From: CAYSRM01 sp964475205
Lineage (GTDB): Bacteria > Verrucomicrobiota > Kiritimatiellia > UBA8416 > CAYSRM01
Assembly (NCBI GenBank): GCA_964475205.1
Contig: CAYYVQ010000007.1
Span: forward strand, 16,692 to 80,691
DNA: 64,000 nt
Direction: 5' to 3'
Shown here: positions 51,183-59,678 of the stretch, one piece after another
Numbering within the stretch: position 1 is the first letter of the stretch
How the letters are laid out: each line of letters begins with the position of its first letter
Translations under genes and position numbers: made by a program
The notes under the pieces: model-generated
The model's input: only the letters and a program-made list of their open reading frames with translations
What the model was told of the DNA's origin: nothing
Databases searched by the model: none

Positions 51183-52556
51183 ATGCTTCGAGTCATTACT
51201 CTCATGAAAATGAAAACAGGAAAACCAATCCCAAAAATTGTCAAACGCAACGGCGATATAGTGCCCTATGATCGATCCCGTATCACCGAGGCCATATATA
51301 AGGCAACCGAGGCCGCCGGCCGGCCGAGCCGCAAACTTGCCGCAGCGATAGCTGCCAGAGTTGAACGCGCTGTGCTAGACGCTTACGGGAACAATGCAAT
51401 ACCGACTGTTGAGGATATACAGGATGTGGTGGAGACCGTCCTGATGGAAAACCACCACACAAAAATAGCCCGCCGATACATCATCTACCGCCATAAACGC
51501 GCCATGGCCAGGGCGGCCGAGGACTATAAATTCCAGGTTACCGACTACGTTCCTTACAAGAAAATTTACGAGGTGCTGCGCTGGAACATGGAGCATGAAT
51601 GCGACAGCGTCCAGTCGCTCAACAGACTTATCCAGCGCAAGCAGCTTTCCCAACTGGCAGCAGAAGCCGATGCGCGATACCAAAACGAAATCAATTTTGC
51701 TGCAGCCTCCATGCTCGAGCGAATCAACGACCTTCGCATAGTCATTGTGGCCGGGCCTTCTTCCTCGGGCAAAACCACTACCACCATAAAACTCAGCGAG
51801 CAACTCGCAAAGGCCGGGCTGAAACTGCGAACAATTAATGTAGACAACTACTTCTTCAATCTTGACAGGCATCCCAGGGATGAATTCGGAGATTACGATT
51901 ACGAGACACCACATGCTCTGGATCTCGAACTTATCAACCAGCACCTCGTCAAGCTTCTTAACGGAGAGCTTGTTAAAACCCCTCACTACGACTTTAAAAA
52001 AGGCGTCAGAACCCTCGGTGTGCACAACATGAAACTGCGTAAAAACGAACTGCTTCTCATAGACAGCCTTCACGGCCTGTATGCAGCCATGACCAGAAGC
52101 GTTCCCGCAGGAAACAAATTTAAATTATATATTGAGACACTCGGTCAGTTCAGAGCCGCCGATGGATCCTTCATGCGATGGGCCGATAACAGATTACTTA
52201 GAAGAATGATAAGGGACAAAGACCATCGCAACTACAGGCCTATCCAGACGCTTACCCACTGGCATTATGTGCGAAAAAGCGAACTCAAACATATTATCCC
52301 GTTCATAAAGGATTCAGACTACATCGTTAACAGCGCCCTGCCCTACGAATTGCCTGTCCTTAAATTCAAACTGTTCCGGTACCTGGCAAGCGCCAGAGAT
52401 AAATTCAAGGACAATCCAAAAAGGCTGGACGCACATATCCGCGCCAACAGAGTTTATGATCTGCTCCAGCCCCTGCGAGGTGTGCGCGACTACAGCTTCA
52501 TTGCAGAGAAGTCGCTCCTGCGCGAATTCATCGGTGGAAGCAAATATAAATACTGA
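51183..52556 (+). CDS. ATP-cone domain fused to uridine-kinase/phosphoribulokinase-like domain
   Basis: Protein of about 457 residues. An ATP-cone (about 18-110, IPKIVKRNGDIVPYDRSRI) like the regulatory domain of ribonucleotide reductases and NrdR is followed by a P-loop kinase of the uridine kinase/PRK fold: IVIVAGPSSSGKTTTTIKL, NVDNYFFNLDRHPRDEFG and LLLIDSLHG. Substrate unknown; uridine or another nucleoside is possible. Start uncertain: ATG 51183, 51204 and 51210 are in frame, none with a clear ribosome site, and a family A element ends at 51165 just upstream. The YqjE-like gene converges downstream with a ten-base gap. Confidence 0.85.
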   Translation: MLRVITLMKMKTGKPIPKIVKRNGDIVPYDRSRITEAIYKATEAAGRPSRKLAAAIAARVERAVLDAYGNNAIPTVEDIQDVVETVLMENHHTKIARRYIIYRHKRAMARAAEDYKFQVTDYVPYKKIYEVLRWNMEHECDSVQSLNRLIQRKQLSQLAAEADARYQNEINFAAASMLERINDLRIVIVAGPSSSGKTTTTIKLSEQLAKAGLKLRTINVDNYFFNLDRHPRDEFGDYDYETPHALDLELINQHLVKLLNGELVKTPHYDFKKGVRTLGVHNMKLRKNELLLIDSLHGLYAAMTRSVPAGNKFKLYIETLGQFRAADGSFMRWADNRLLRRMIRDKDHRNYRPIQTLTHWHYVRKSELKHIIPFIKDSDYIVNSALPYELPVLKFKLFRYLASARDKFKDNPKRLDAHIRANRVYDLLQPLRGVRDYSFIAEKSLLREFIGGSKYKY

Positions 52557-52566
52557 TCACAACCGG

Positions 52567-52959
52567 TTACTTGCCTCCGGTAGCCTCTTCTACCGCACGC
52601 GTCGCGCCGGAATGCCGCATCCACCTCTTCTCAGACAAAAGCGCCACCATAATCGCAACTGCTGCAGCAATGTAGATCAGCCCCAGTAGAGCCATGACCA
52701 GTAACTTGACTTCTATTTCCCATGGCAGACAGATAAACAGCGCAACATGAATAAGAATTAGTCCTAGAAACAAAACCATGCCGCAGACAACAAGACCAAC
52801 CAAAGCCATAACCCCAAGCCGTGCAGCTCGCACACCATGTAAATAAGCGGCGGCAGCCTTAATCTTACCAAGTCGCACAACCCGCATGCGTTCGCACTCA
52901 AAAACCTGCATAAAAAAAGAAAGTATAATCTCCCTTACCTTTGCCATCCACCGATGCAT
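52567..52959 (-). CDS. YqjE/holin-X-like two-helix membrane protein
   Basis: Small inner-membrane protein of 130 residues with hydrophobic helices at about 50-75 and 83-108, separated by a short charged link. The shape resembles the YqjE / putative holin-X (DUF1469) group. Its gene follows, on the same strand, that of a YqjD-like protein 148 bases upstream, as in the E. coli yqjDE pair. Role unknown; YqjE-type proteins are envelope proteins. The fit is by topology and neighbourhood rather than motif. Confidence 0.6.
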   Translation of the reverse strand: MHRWMAKVREIILSFFMQVFECERMRVVRLGKIKAAAAYLHGVRAARLGVMALVGLVVCGMVLFLGLILIHVALFICLPWEIEVKLLVMALLGLIYIAAAVAIMVALLSEKRWMRHSGATRAVEEATGGK

Positions 52960-53107
52960 AATTTCATACGCCTTTCAGTTTACCCGTTGCATTAGACATT
53001 GAGGTTGTCAAAATCCCGAGTCCGCAATGCCTTTTAAGCACATGCCGTGAACACCACAGATATCCGCTTCCCCTCTCGAAACTGCCGGGCGCAGGGTTAG
53101 CGCTGAT

Positions 53108-53437
53108 CTACTTGCGGCCCATAAGATATCCCAGCACCAGTGCGCCTACCGCGGCATACCCCATGGCTTTCCATGGTTGTTCATGCACGCACTGGTCAAC
53201 ATTCTGAGCAGACTCCCTGGCCTTATCCTCTCCTCTTTTTTCCAGTTGTTTTACCCGCTCAAAGCCACTATAGGCCTTGCTTTCGGCCTCTTTCTCCATC
53301 CCGGTGACAAGACTCTTCAAGTTTCCATATTTGTCTTTCATAAGCCGCTTAAGCTCGGCCTCCTCATCTTTTGCCGCTTCACTCAGAATATTCAGCGCAT
53401 CTTTCATTTTTTCTTTGTTTTCCGCCGTGCTGGCCAT
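53108..53437 (-). CDS. YqjD/ElaB-like (DUF883) membrane-anchored protein
   Basis: Small protein of 109 residues: a helical, charged N-terminal region of about 80 residues (KDEEAELKRLMKDKYGNLK) and a C-terminal anchor preceded by QPWKAMGYAAVGALVLGY, the hallmark of YqjD/ElaB/YgaM. E. coli members bind ribosomes at the membrane in stationary phase. GGAGGTAGAC precedes the ATG, the best ribosome site of the local genes. Probable partner of the YqjE-like gene. Confidence 0.8.
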   Translation of the reverse strand: MASTAENKEKMKDALNILSEAAKDEEAELKRLMKDKYGNLKSLVTGMEKEAESKAYSGFERVKQLEKRGEDKARESAQNVDQCVHEQPWKAMGYAAVGALVLGYLMGRK

Positions 53438-53565
53438 GTCTACCTCCTATGTTCTTTTTTCCCTTGCATCAATTCGGGGTCTTATCCCCAAGCTCAAACT
53501 CAATAATGCAAGCGCCGGGCAAACTCCACAATAGGCGGTTCCCTTATGATCGGTGTCGTTATCTC
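53438..53565. promoter_or_regulatory. Region upstream of the YqjD-like gene
   Basis: About 130 bases between the YqjD-like start and the family A element. TTGCAT at 53465 and ATGCAA at 53507 form a widely spaced inverted pair, and GGGGTCTTATCCCC near 53477-53490 a small hairpin. They may be regulatory, but this is not established. Confidence 0.3.
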
Positions 53566-53838
53566 TTAGCCCGCATTTCTCACACTCCTCCGGCATAAAC
53601 GTTCCATAGCAGGCCAAAACCGGTTTGCCCGATCTTGATCCTCTTCATCCTTATCACGATCATTGTCCCGATCTTTGTCGATAATGATCGAGACAAGGAT
53701 CGGGACGAGGATGGCAGCGATGATGATCGGGACGAAGATGGGATAAGGGGACGGAAACAATCAGTCGAACGGTTTTGCCCCATACTGCCAATACCCTGAA
53801 CCGTTTCTGCTCGAAAAAGTGTGATCAATGCGGGCTAA
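53566..53838. repeat. MITE-like element, family A, copy 3 (273 bp, opposite orientation)
   Basis: Begins TTAGCCCGCATTTCTCACAC and ends with the complement of TTAGCCCGCATTGATCACAC, the same end pair as copy 2 but inverted. The interior GATC-rich hairpin is shorter, with about eight GATC sites. The size difference from copy 2 (51 bp) is spread over several indels in the tandem array. It lies between the YqjD-like promoter region and the glycosyltransferase gene stop. Confidence 0.88.
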
Positions 53839-53877
53839 AGTGGCATTTCTGATCAATAAGACCAGGGCAACGGTTTG

Positions 53878-55134
53878 TCAAAAACCGAAAATGTGAACCA
53901 GTAAAGATCTCAGCTTCTCGGCGGCCACTTCATAGGAAAAGAAGCGCCTGGCCAATTCATAATTAGTATCTGCCATCTTTCGACCGATTTCAGGATCTTC
54001 CAGAACACTTCGGGCTTTTTGAACCGTTTCTGCAGTCACGTAGTCTGTCATCTTTATAGTCTGAAATCCCTTCGGGTCTATGTCGGAATTGAAGACCGCG
54101 TAATCGTTAACCACCAGAGGTCGGCGATAATAAATGGCCTCCAGGAAAGCATTCCCAAAACCTTCCAGTAATGAAGGATATGTCACAAGGTCAGCCTGAC
54201 GATAAAGGTCGGCAAGTGTGTAAATTTTGCTGCCATCAGCACGGCGTCCCCTTTCTGCGCCGACTATACTCGAACAGAAAACAGGTTCTACACCAAGAAG
54301 CTTTGAATAATCACGAACGCGCCTTGCATATTCATCGCCTTCGTCGCCGTAAGAATGCGATATAACAAGTTTTGCCGGCATCTTCAGCCGGTAAACAAGT
54401 TCAATGGAATGCTCAATGCCTTTTCGCTGCACTACCCTTGTGGGTTGCAGAATCAACTTCTCTCTCGAACCGATTCCCAGCGCCTCTCTGAGGTCGTCCG
54501 CATAATCATCGGCAGCGGGCGGAGGATTTGAATAGTCCATTACATTCGGAATAACCACCGCTGAAATACCCGTCCTGACACTTAACTGATTGTCCTGTGA
54601 TGAGTTTATAACGGCATGTTGCACAAAAGGCGCGTGCGGGGGGAAGGACATGTTAAGATAGTCCCAACAAGCATTGCGAAGAAATCTCTTTCGTTCCCAG
54701 AAAAAATCATGATGGTGGGCAATGGCGGGAAATCCTGTTTCCATGATGTATTCGGTCAGAGCCAGGCCCAGCGGAAGGTTCAATGGAATCGTAAGCGCGT
54801 TCTCGGGAATCAGGAGATCAAGATCGAATTTCTGCACAAATGCCCGCAGATCCTCTTTAAGCTCCAGCTTCAACGCAGCAATTCGCGAGGTAGTGATCGC
54901 CGACCTCGTTCCGCAACCGAAACAGCCTTTATAAACATCTCTGATCTCAGGATGCGTAAAATGAAACCTCTCAGACGGCATCGAGCGCTCCGCAGGCGTG
55001 TCAAGTTCGCCGGCAAGGTAGTAACACTCGTGACCTTCCCTCGACAGAATCTGTGCCCACTTTGCAGTCTCTAACGACACCCCGTCAGTCCCAGCCAGCC
55101 TGGTCGAAACAAACCCTATCCTCAAATTTTTCAT
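53878..55134 (-). CDS. Glycosyltransferase, GT4 family
   Basis: GT-B fold glycosyltransferase of 418 residues, probably acting on cell-surface polysaccharide or a glycoconjugate. The N-terminal half starts LRIGFVSTRLAGTDGVSLETA, typical of retaining GT4 enzymes, and the C-terminal half has TRVVQRKGIEHSIELV and the nucleotide-sugar motif EGFGNAFLEAIYYRRPLVV with the E-x7-E pair. Donor and acceptor are unknown. ATG 55134 with GGAAGG five bases upstream is preferred over a GTG at 55140. It stands alone on the minus strand between repeats. Confidence 0.9.
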   Translation of the reverse strand: MKNLRIGFVSTRLAGTDGVSLETAKWAQILSREGHECYYLAGELDTPAERSMPSERFHFTHPEIRDVYKGCFGCGTRSAITTSRIAALKLELKEDLRAFVQKFDLDLLIPENALTIPLNLPLGLALTEYIMETGFPAIAHHHDFFWERKRFLRNACWDYLNMSFPPHAPFVQHAVINSSQDNQLSVRTGISAVVIPNVMDYSNPPPAADDYADDLREALGIGSREKLILQPTRVVQRKGIEHSIELVYRLKMPAKLVISHSYGDEGDEYARRVRDYSKLLGVEPVFCSSIVGAERGRRADGSKIYTLADLYRQADLVTYPSLLEGFGNAFLEAIYYRRPLVVNDYAVFNSDIDPKGFQTIKMTDYVTAETVQKARSVLEDPEIGRKMADTNYELARRFFSYEVAAEKLRSLLVHIFGF

Positions 55135-55187
55135 ATGCACCTTCCCGAAACGTCCACCGATCGCAAATAGAAATGATTATATTATTC

Positions 55188-55240
55188 TAACCTGATCTAT
55201 TCATCAACTTCGTAATGAGACCGCGCAGGTTGCTTTAGCC
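55188..55240. repeat. Truncated family C element (left end only)
   Basis: Starts TAACCTGATCTATTCATCAA and follows family C for about 53 bases, to GGTTGCTTTAG, then diverges. The sequence that follows (CCCGCAAAAATCCCGATC) has a CCCGCA stretch like family A ends, so it may be a chimera of both families. Confidence 0.75.
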
Positions 55241-55289
55241 CGCAAAAATCCCGATCACCCCATAGTCTTTATTTTTTGCGACAAACACC

Positions 55290-55317
55290 TTGACGTATTA
55301 TGATCTTATGATATGGT
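55290..55317 (+). promoter_or_regulatory. Probable promoter/operator of arsR-RND operon
   Basis: TTGACG at 55290-55295 and TATGGT at 55312-55317, 16 bases apart, form a sigma-70-like promoter 27 bases ahead of the ArsR-family gene. Two direct repeats TTATGAT (55298-55304 and 55306-55312) lie between the boxes, where a repressor such as the ArsR protein could bind. The operator role is inference. Confidence 0.5.
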
Positions 55318-55343
55318 AACAGCAGTTTTCGAAAGGAACCGAT

Positions 55344-55658
55344 ATGAAACAAGAACTTATACCGCCACAAACCCTGGAATACGCAGCGGATTGCCTCAAG
55401 ACCATAGCCCACCCTACCAGGCTGATGATTCTCGACCTTCTTCAACACGGGGAGTTTGCAGTCGGCGAAATCGCAAAGCGCTGCGGTATCTCTCAAAGCC
55501 ATGCTTCGTCCCATCTAAGACTGATGCAGGCTCATCGGCTGGTTGAGCGCCAACAGAAAGGGAAAACAGTTTTTTATGAAGTTTCTGGAAAAGAAGTGCC
55601 GGGAATAATGAATTGCATACGCTCAACATGCGGGCTTAAACCCATAAGGAAAGGATAG
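55344..55658 (+). CDS. ArsR-family transcriptional regulator
   Basis: Winged-helix repressor of 104 residues. Helix-turn-helix sequences are FAVGEIAKRCGISQSHASSHLRLM, here given as GISQSHASSHLRLM, and the wing RQQKGKTVFYEV. Two cysteines near the end (NCIRSTCG) could bind metal but do not form the classical alpha-3 metal site; other ligands are possible. The RND exporter gene starts four bases after its stop, so it likely controls that operon. AAAGGAACCGAT precedes the ATG. Confidence 0.9.
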   Translation: MKQELIPPQTLEYAADCLKTIAHPTRLMILDLLQHGEFAVGEIAKRCGISQSHASSHLRLMQAHRLVERQQKGKTVFYEVSGKEVPGIMNCIRSTCGLKPIRKG

Positions 55659-55662
55659 AATA

Positions 55663-58600
55663 ATGCGACTTGCGCTTACCAACTGGAGCATCAGGCATCC
55701 TTTTGCAACCCTGGCTGTTGTCGTGGCGCTGGTAATAACCTTTACCTCACAGTTTCCCAAAGTTACCTTCGACAATGATCCGGAAAATATGTTGAGTGAA
55801 ACCGAACCCGTTCGCGTAAATCACAACAAGGTCAAAAAAGATTACGGACTTTACGATTTTGTCATCGCGGGGATAGTCAATAAAACTAATCCCCACGGGG
55901 TCTTCAACACAGGAACACTGCATCGAGTCTACCGCCTCACCGAGAGCCTGAAATCCCTTCAACAAAGTGAGACAAGCCTGCCAATGGTCACCGTTGCCGA
56001 TAGAACCGGCAACAAGAACCAGGTCATCCTTAACCTTGAACCGGATAGTCTGTGGCAGAAAACGCTGAATCTGGCATTTCGACACAACCCGAACAACCTT
56101 TTTACAGAAGAAGGTGAGAGCGCCATTATCGATTCTGAAATAATTGCGCCCGGCACTGTTGATAATATAAAGCAGGCTGAACTGGGCGCTCTTCAAATGA
56201 AATACCTGATGGAAGAACCGCCAGCAACCACTGAACAGGCTTTAAAAATTCGTGAAGACACCCTGAACAACCCTCTATACAAGGGCACACTGGCCTCGGA
56301 GGATGGCCAGGCGCTTGTTGTGTACGTGCCCATAGTCGAGAAATCATACAGTCATAACGTTGCAGCTCTTATAAAGAGACTGACTTCAGACTGGCCGGAA
56401 AATGACCAACTGCTCATAACCGGGCTCCCGGTTGCGGAAGACACCTTCGGAGTCGAAATGCTGATCCAAATGGCAGTATCGGCCCCGCTTGCAGCAGTCG
56501 CAGTATTCATAATCCTTCTTCTCTTCTTCAAACGGATCACACTGATAATACCTCCCATGATCGTTGCCATAGTCAGCATCATAGTGACAATGGGGCTCCT
56601 TATCGGGTTAGGTCATGATGTGCATATAATGAGCTCCATGATAGCCATCTTTCTCATGCCTATCGCAGTTGCGGATTCTGTCCATATACTCAGTGAGTTC
56701 TTCGACACCTATCACATGTTCAACGACAAGAAGCGCACAATGCAACATGTCATCAGCCACCTGTTCCGCCCGATGCTCTATACCAGCCTTACGACGGCAG
56801 CCGGTTTCGCGTCCCTGGCTACGACACCTATACCGCCTGTGAAAATTTTCGGCCTCCATGTGGCATTCGGTGTTCTGCTTGCCTGGCTACTCACAATGAC
56901 CTTCATACCGGCATATGTAATGCTGCTGGCGCCCGAAAAGAAACTGCTGATGCTCTGCCGGACGAATACAAAAAGCGGCGGAGTCAACCGCAATACATGG
57001 CTTAACCGTTTCCTTGAGAAACTCGGAGAATTCAGCTACGTCAGATGGAAATCCGTACTTGCCTTAACCATAGTGGTGATCGCTATCTCCGCATACGGTA
57101 TCTCCCGGATCGAGGTCAACGACAATCCGGTAAAGTGGTTCACTCCAAAACACCCTATCCGAAAGGCTGACAGAATCCTAAACGATCATTTCGGAGGGAC
57201 ATATACGGCATATCTGACCCTGGAAGCCGCGCGTATAGACGCGGTAAATTGCAGGGAGAAAGCCCGAACCATAAAGCAGAGAGCGAAGGAGAGCTTCGAA
57301 GAAAAATATCCCGAAGCAACAGCGGCTTTCATTAAGGCCGTGAATGAGCAGGAAAAGAATTTCAACAAGCTCCGAACCAGCGATCTATCACACTGTTTTG
57401 TCAACCTGGTAAAGAAAGCAGAACAGATTGACAAAAAATATTTCGGCTCCTATAGCAGGATCACCGATCATATACTCTACATGGAAGCGGAGAACCTGAA
57501 TTACACAAAGCTGCTGGAATCAATAAAGCAAATGCAGAATATCTCGGAAAAGGAAATCTCATCGGTAGAGACAATCCTCAAACCGCACAAGACACTGAAA
57601 GGCAACATGCTTATTGACGCTGCCCTCTCGGCTATGGACAAGCTCACCGAAGCGTCGTTTGAGGAGTTTGTCTATAAAATGGAGGCTGAGCTCTCCGCGC
57701 CTCTGTTTAAACAGCCGGAGATGCTTCGCTACGTAGAGCGGCTCCAGAACCATCTGCACAAGAATGATGTAGTAGGAAAAACATCCTCTGCCGTCGATGC
57801 CCTCAAAAAAGCCTCCTACGAGCTTCAGTACGTTCAGTCCGAAGGTATTCCCGCAACAAAAGCTCAGGAAATTGCGCAACGCAACCGAAAGAATTATTCC
57901 GTTCCCGATTCACCATCGGCAGTTGGCCAGGTGTTCACACAACTGGAAGGAATGAAACGCAAAGACGCTCTTTTCCATATGATAACTAAAGATTACTCGG
58001 AAGCCAACATATGGGTTCAACTGAAAAGCGGTGATAACATGGACATGGAGAAGGTCGTCAGTGATGTTGAAATCTTCCTGAACAACAATCCGGCCCCGGT
58101 CGAACTCGAACATCAGTGGGCCGGGCTGACATACCTTAACGTGGTCTGGCAGGATAAAATGGTAAAAGGGATGCTCAACGCGCTCTTCAGCAGCTTTGTG
58201 GTAGTCCTAATTATGATGATGCTGCTCTTCAGATCACCCCTATTCGGAGCTTTGTCAATGATCCCCCTGAGCGTCACCATCGCATTCATATACGGACTCA
58301 TAGGTCTGATAGGCAAGAAATACGACATGCCGGTTGCGGTGCTGTCGTCCCTCACACTGGGATTGAGCGTGGACTTCGCGATTCACTTTATTGAAAGAGC
58401 CAGGGAAATACAGAAACGAACCGGATCATGGAAAAAGGCGAGCAAAGAAATGTTCAAGAAACCGGCGATGGCCATAAGCAGAAACGCAATAACCATATCA
58501 ATAGGGTTCACTCCCCTGCTCTTTGCGCCGCTGGTTCCATACAAGACAGTTGGATTCTTCCTGGCCATGATTATGGCCGTCTCATGGATAGCTACTCTCT

Positions 58601-58671
58601 TTATTCTGCCTGCAATGATGACTATGCTGAAGAACAAACTGTTTAACCTGATCTATTCATCAACTTCGTAA
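55663..58671 (+). CDS. RND/MMPL-superfamily exporter with repeat-derived C-terminus
   Basis: Inner-membrane transporter of 1002 residues. Each half has a first helix, a long periplasmic loop and a cluster of five helices; the halves start near residues 12 and 464 (TIVVIAISAYGISRIEVNDNP). Motifs include IAIFLMPIAVADSVHILSEF in half 1 and LTLGLSVDFAIHFIERA in half 2, with the Asp residues of the proton relay. The group includes hopanoid and lipid exporters. The last eight codons (NLIYSSTS) and the TAA lie in the family C element starting at 58644. Downstream LolA-like and barrel genes suggest a lipid or envelope export role. Confidence 0.9.
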   Translation: MRLALTNWSIRHPFATLAVVVALVITFTSQFPKVTFDNDPENMLSETEPVRVNHNKVKKDYGLYDFVIAGIVNKTNPHGVFNTGTLHRVYRLTESLKSLQQSETSLPMVTVADRTGNKNQVILNLEPDSLWQKTLNLAFRHNPNNLFTEEGESAIIDSEIIAPGTVDNIKQAELGALQMKYLMEEPPATTEQALKIREDTLNNPLYKGTLASEDGQALVVYVPIVEKSYSHNVAALIKRLTSDWPENDQLLITGLPVAEDTFGVEMLIQMAVSAPLAAVAVFIILLLFFKRITLIIPPMIVAIVSIIVTMGLLIGLGHDVHIMSSMIAIFLMPIAVADSVHILSEFFDTYHMFNDKKRTMQHVISHLFRPMLYTSLTTAAGFASLATTPIPPVKIFGLHVAFGVLLAWLLTMTFIPAYVMLLAPEKKLLMLCRTNTKSGGVNRNTWLNRFLEKLGEFSYVRWKSVLALTIVVIAISAYGISRIEVNDNPVKWFTPKHPIRKADRILNDHFGGTYTAYLTLEAARIDAVNCREKARTIKQRAKESFEEKYPEATAAFIKAVNEQEKNFNKLRTSDLSHCFVNLVKKAEQIDKKYFGSYSRITDHILYMEAENLNYTKLLESIKQMQNISEKEISSVETILKPHKTLKGNMLIDAALSAMDKLTEASFEEFVYKMEAELSAPLFKQPEMLRYVERLQNHLHKNDVVGKTSSAVDALKKASYELQYVQSEGIPATKAQEIAQRNRKNYSVPDSPSAVGQVFTQLEGMKRKDALFHMITKDYSEANIWVQLKSGDNMDMEKVVSDVEIFLNNNPAPVELEHQWAGLTYLNVVWQDKMVKGMLNALFSSFVVVLIMMMLLFRSPLFGALSMIPLSVTIAFIYGLIGLIGKKYDMPVAVLSSLTLGLSVDFAIHFIERAREIQKRTGSWKKASKEMFKKPAMAISRNAITISIGFTPLLFAPLVPYKTVGFFLAMIMAVSWIATLFILPAMMTMLKNKLFNLIYSSTS

Positions 58672-58822
58672 TGAGAGTGCGCAGGTTGCTTTAGATCAAT
58701 GGCTTTGCGAAGATAGCCGGGTGAAGGCGTATGAACATACGTCAAGATCGGCTGGCCAGCAAAGTCGTTGAAATGAAGTGACATGCACACTCGTAATAGA
58801 TTTTTATGAATAGATCAGGTTA
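58644..58822. repeat. MITE-like element, family C, full copy 2 (179 bp)
   Basis: Same 179-bp layout as 31838-32016: TAACCTGATCTATTCAT at the left and its complement at the right. The central hairpin is CGTATG-AA-CATACG at 58728-58741, with two paired changes relative to copy 1. The left end lies inside the RND exporter reading frame and contributes its last eight codons and stop. Confidence 0.92.
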
Positions 58823-58884
58823 AATCAACAGAAAGTGAAACTGTATAAATAAAGCCCGAAAACAAGAAAAGAGGAGGAAATGGA

Positions 58885-59661
58885 ATGAAGACGATAACCC
58901 TGCTATTAGCCCTGGCATTAAGTGCAACAGCCACAGTATATGCTGCGGATGTTGACGAAATAATAAGCAAGTCGAACAAGGCAATGTATTACGCCGGGGA
59001 CGACGGCCGTTCAGATGTGACTATGACTTTGACGGATAAAGACGGCAAAAAACGTATAAGGAAGTTTACAATTTTAAGAAAAGACCTCAAGGATCTCAAC
59101 CAGAAGTTCTACGTATACTTCCACGAACCCGCTGATGTTCGCAAGATGGCCTACCTGGTCTGGAAGAATGCCGAATCGGAAGACGATCGCTGGCTGTGGC
59201 TCCCGGCGCTCAATCTGGTTAAACGCATCGCGCCAGGAGATAAACGTACCAGCTTTGTGGGGTCTGACTTTCTTTACGAAGACGTGTCCGGAAGATCACC
59301 CGATGAGGACAAACACAAGCTTGTTAAGGAAACAGAAGACCGATATATCATACAAAGCGTCCCTAAAAAACCGGGAAATGTCGAATTCTCCGAATACACT
59401 GTCGAGATCGACAAGAAAACCTATATTCCAATGAAAGCCGAATATCTCGACAAAAAAGGAAATCCCTACAGACGAATCGAAGCTCTGGAGATAAAGGATA
59501 TCAACGGTTTTCCAACCGTGATTAAATCCAGGGCCAGCGATCTCGCGAGAAAAAGCCATACGGTCAACGAGTTTTCCGACATCAAGTACAACATCGGACT
59601 CAATGAGAGAATCTTTACTGAGCGTTTCCTGCGAAGACCACCTCGCGAAGTACAAAAATAG
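58885..59661 (+). CDS. Outer-membrane lipoprotein-sorting (LolA-like) protein
   Basis: Periplasmic protein of 258 residues. A signal peptide (ITLLLALALSATATVYA) precedes a domain resembling the outer-membrane lipoprotein-sorting protein group associated with RND/MMPL transporters: SDVTMTLTDKDGKKRIRKF, VYFHEPADVRKMAYLVWK, WLWLPALNLVKRI and FVGSDFLYEDVSGRSPDE. LolA folds carry lipids or lipoproteins, so a lipid carrier function is likely. Context: exporter upstream, barrel protein 17 bases downstream. GAGGAGG precedes the ATG. Confidence 0.87.
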   Translation: MKTITLLLALALSATATVYAADVDEIISKSNKAMYYAGDDGRSDVTMTLTDKDGKKRIRKFTILRKDLKDLNQKFYVYFHEPADVRKMAYLVWKNAESEDDRWLWLPALNLVKRIAPGDKRTSFVGSDFLYEDVSGRSPDEDKHKLVKETEDRYIIQSVPKKPGNVEFSEYTVEIDKKTYIPMKAEYLDKKGNPYRRIEALEIKDINGFPTVIKSRASDLARKSHTVNEFSDIKYNIGLNERIFTERFLRRPPREVQK

Positions 59662-59678
59662 GAAAGAGGAAAGCTGCT

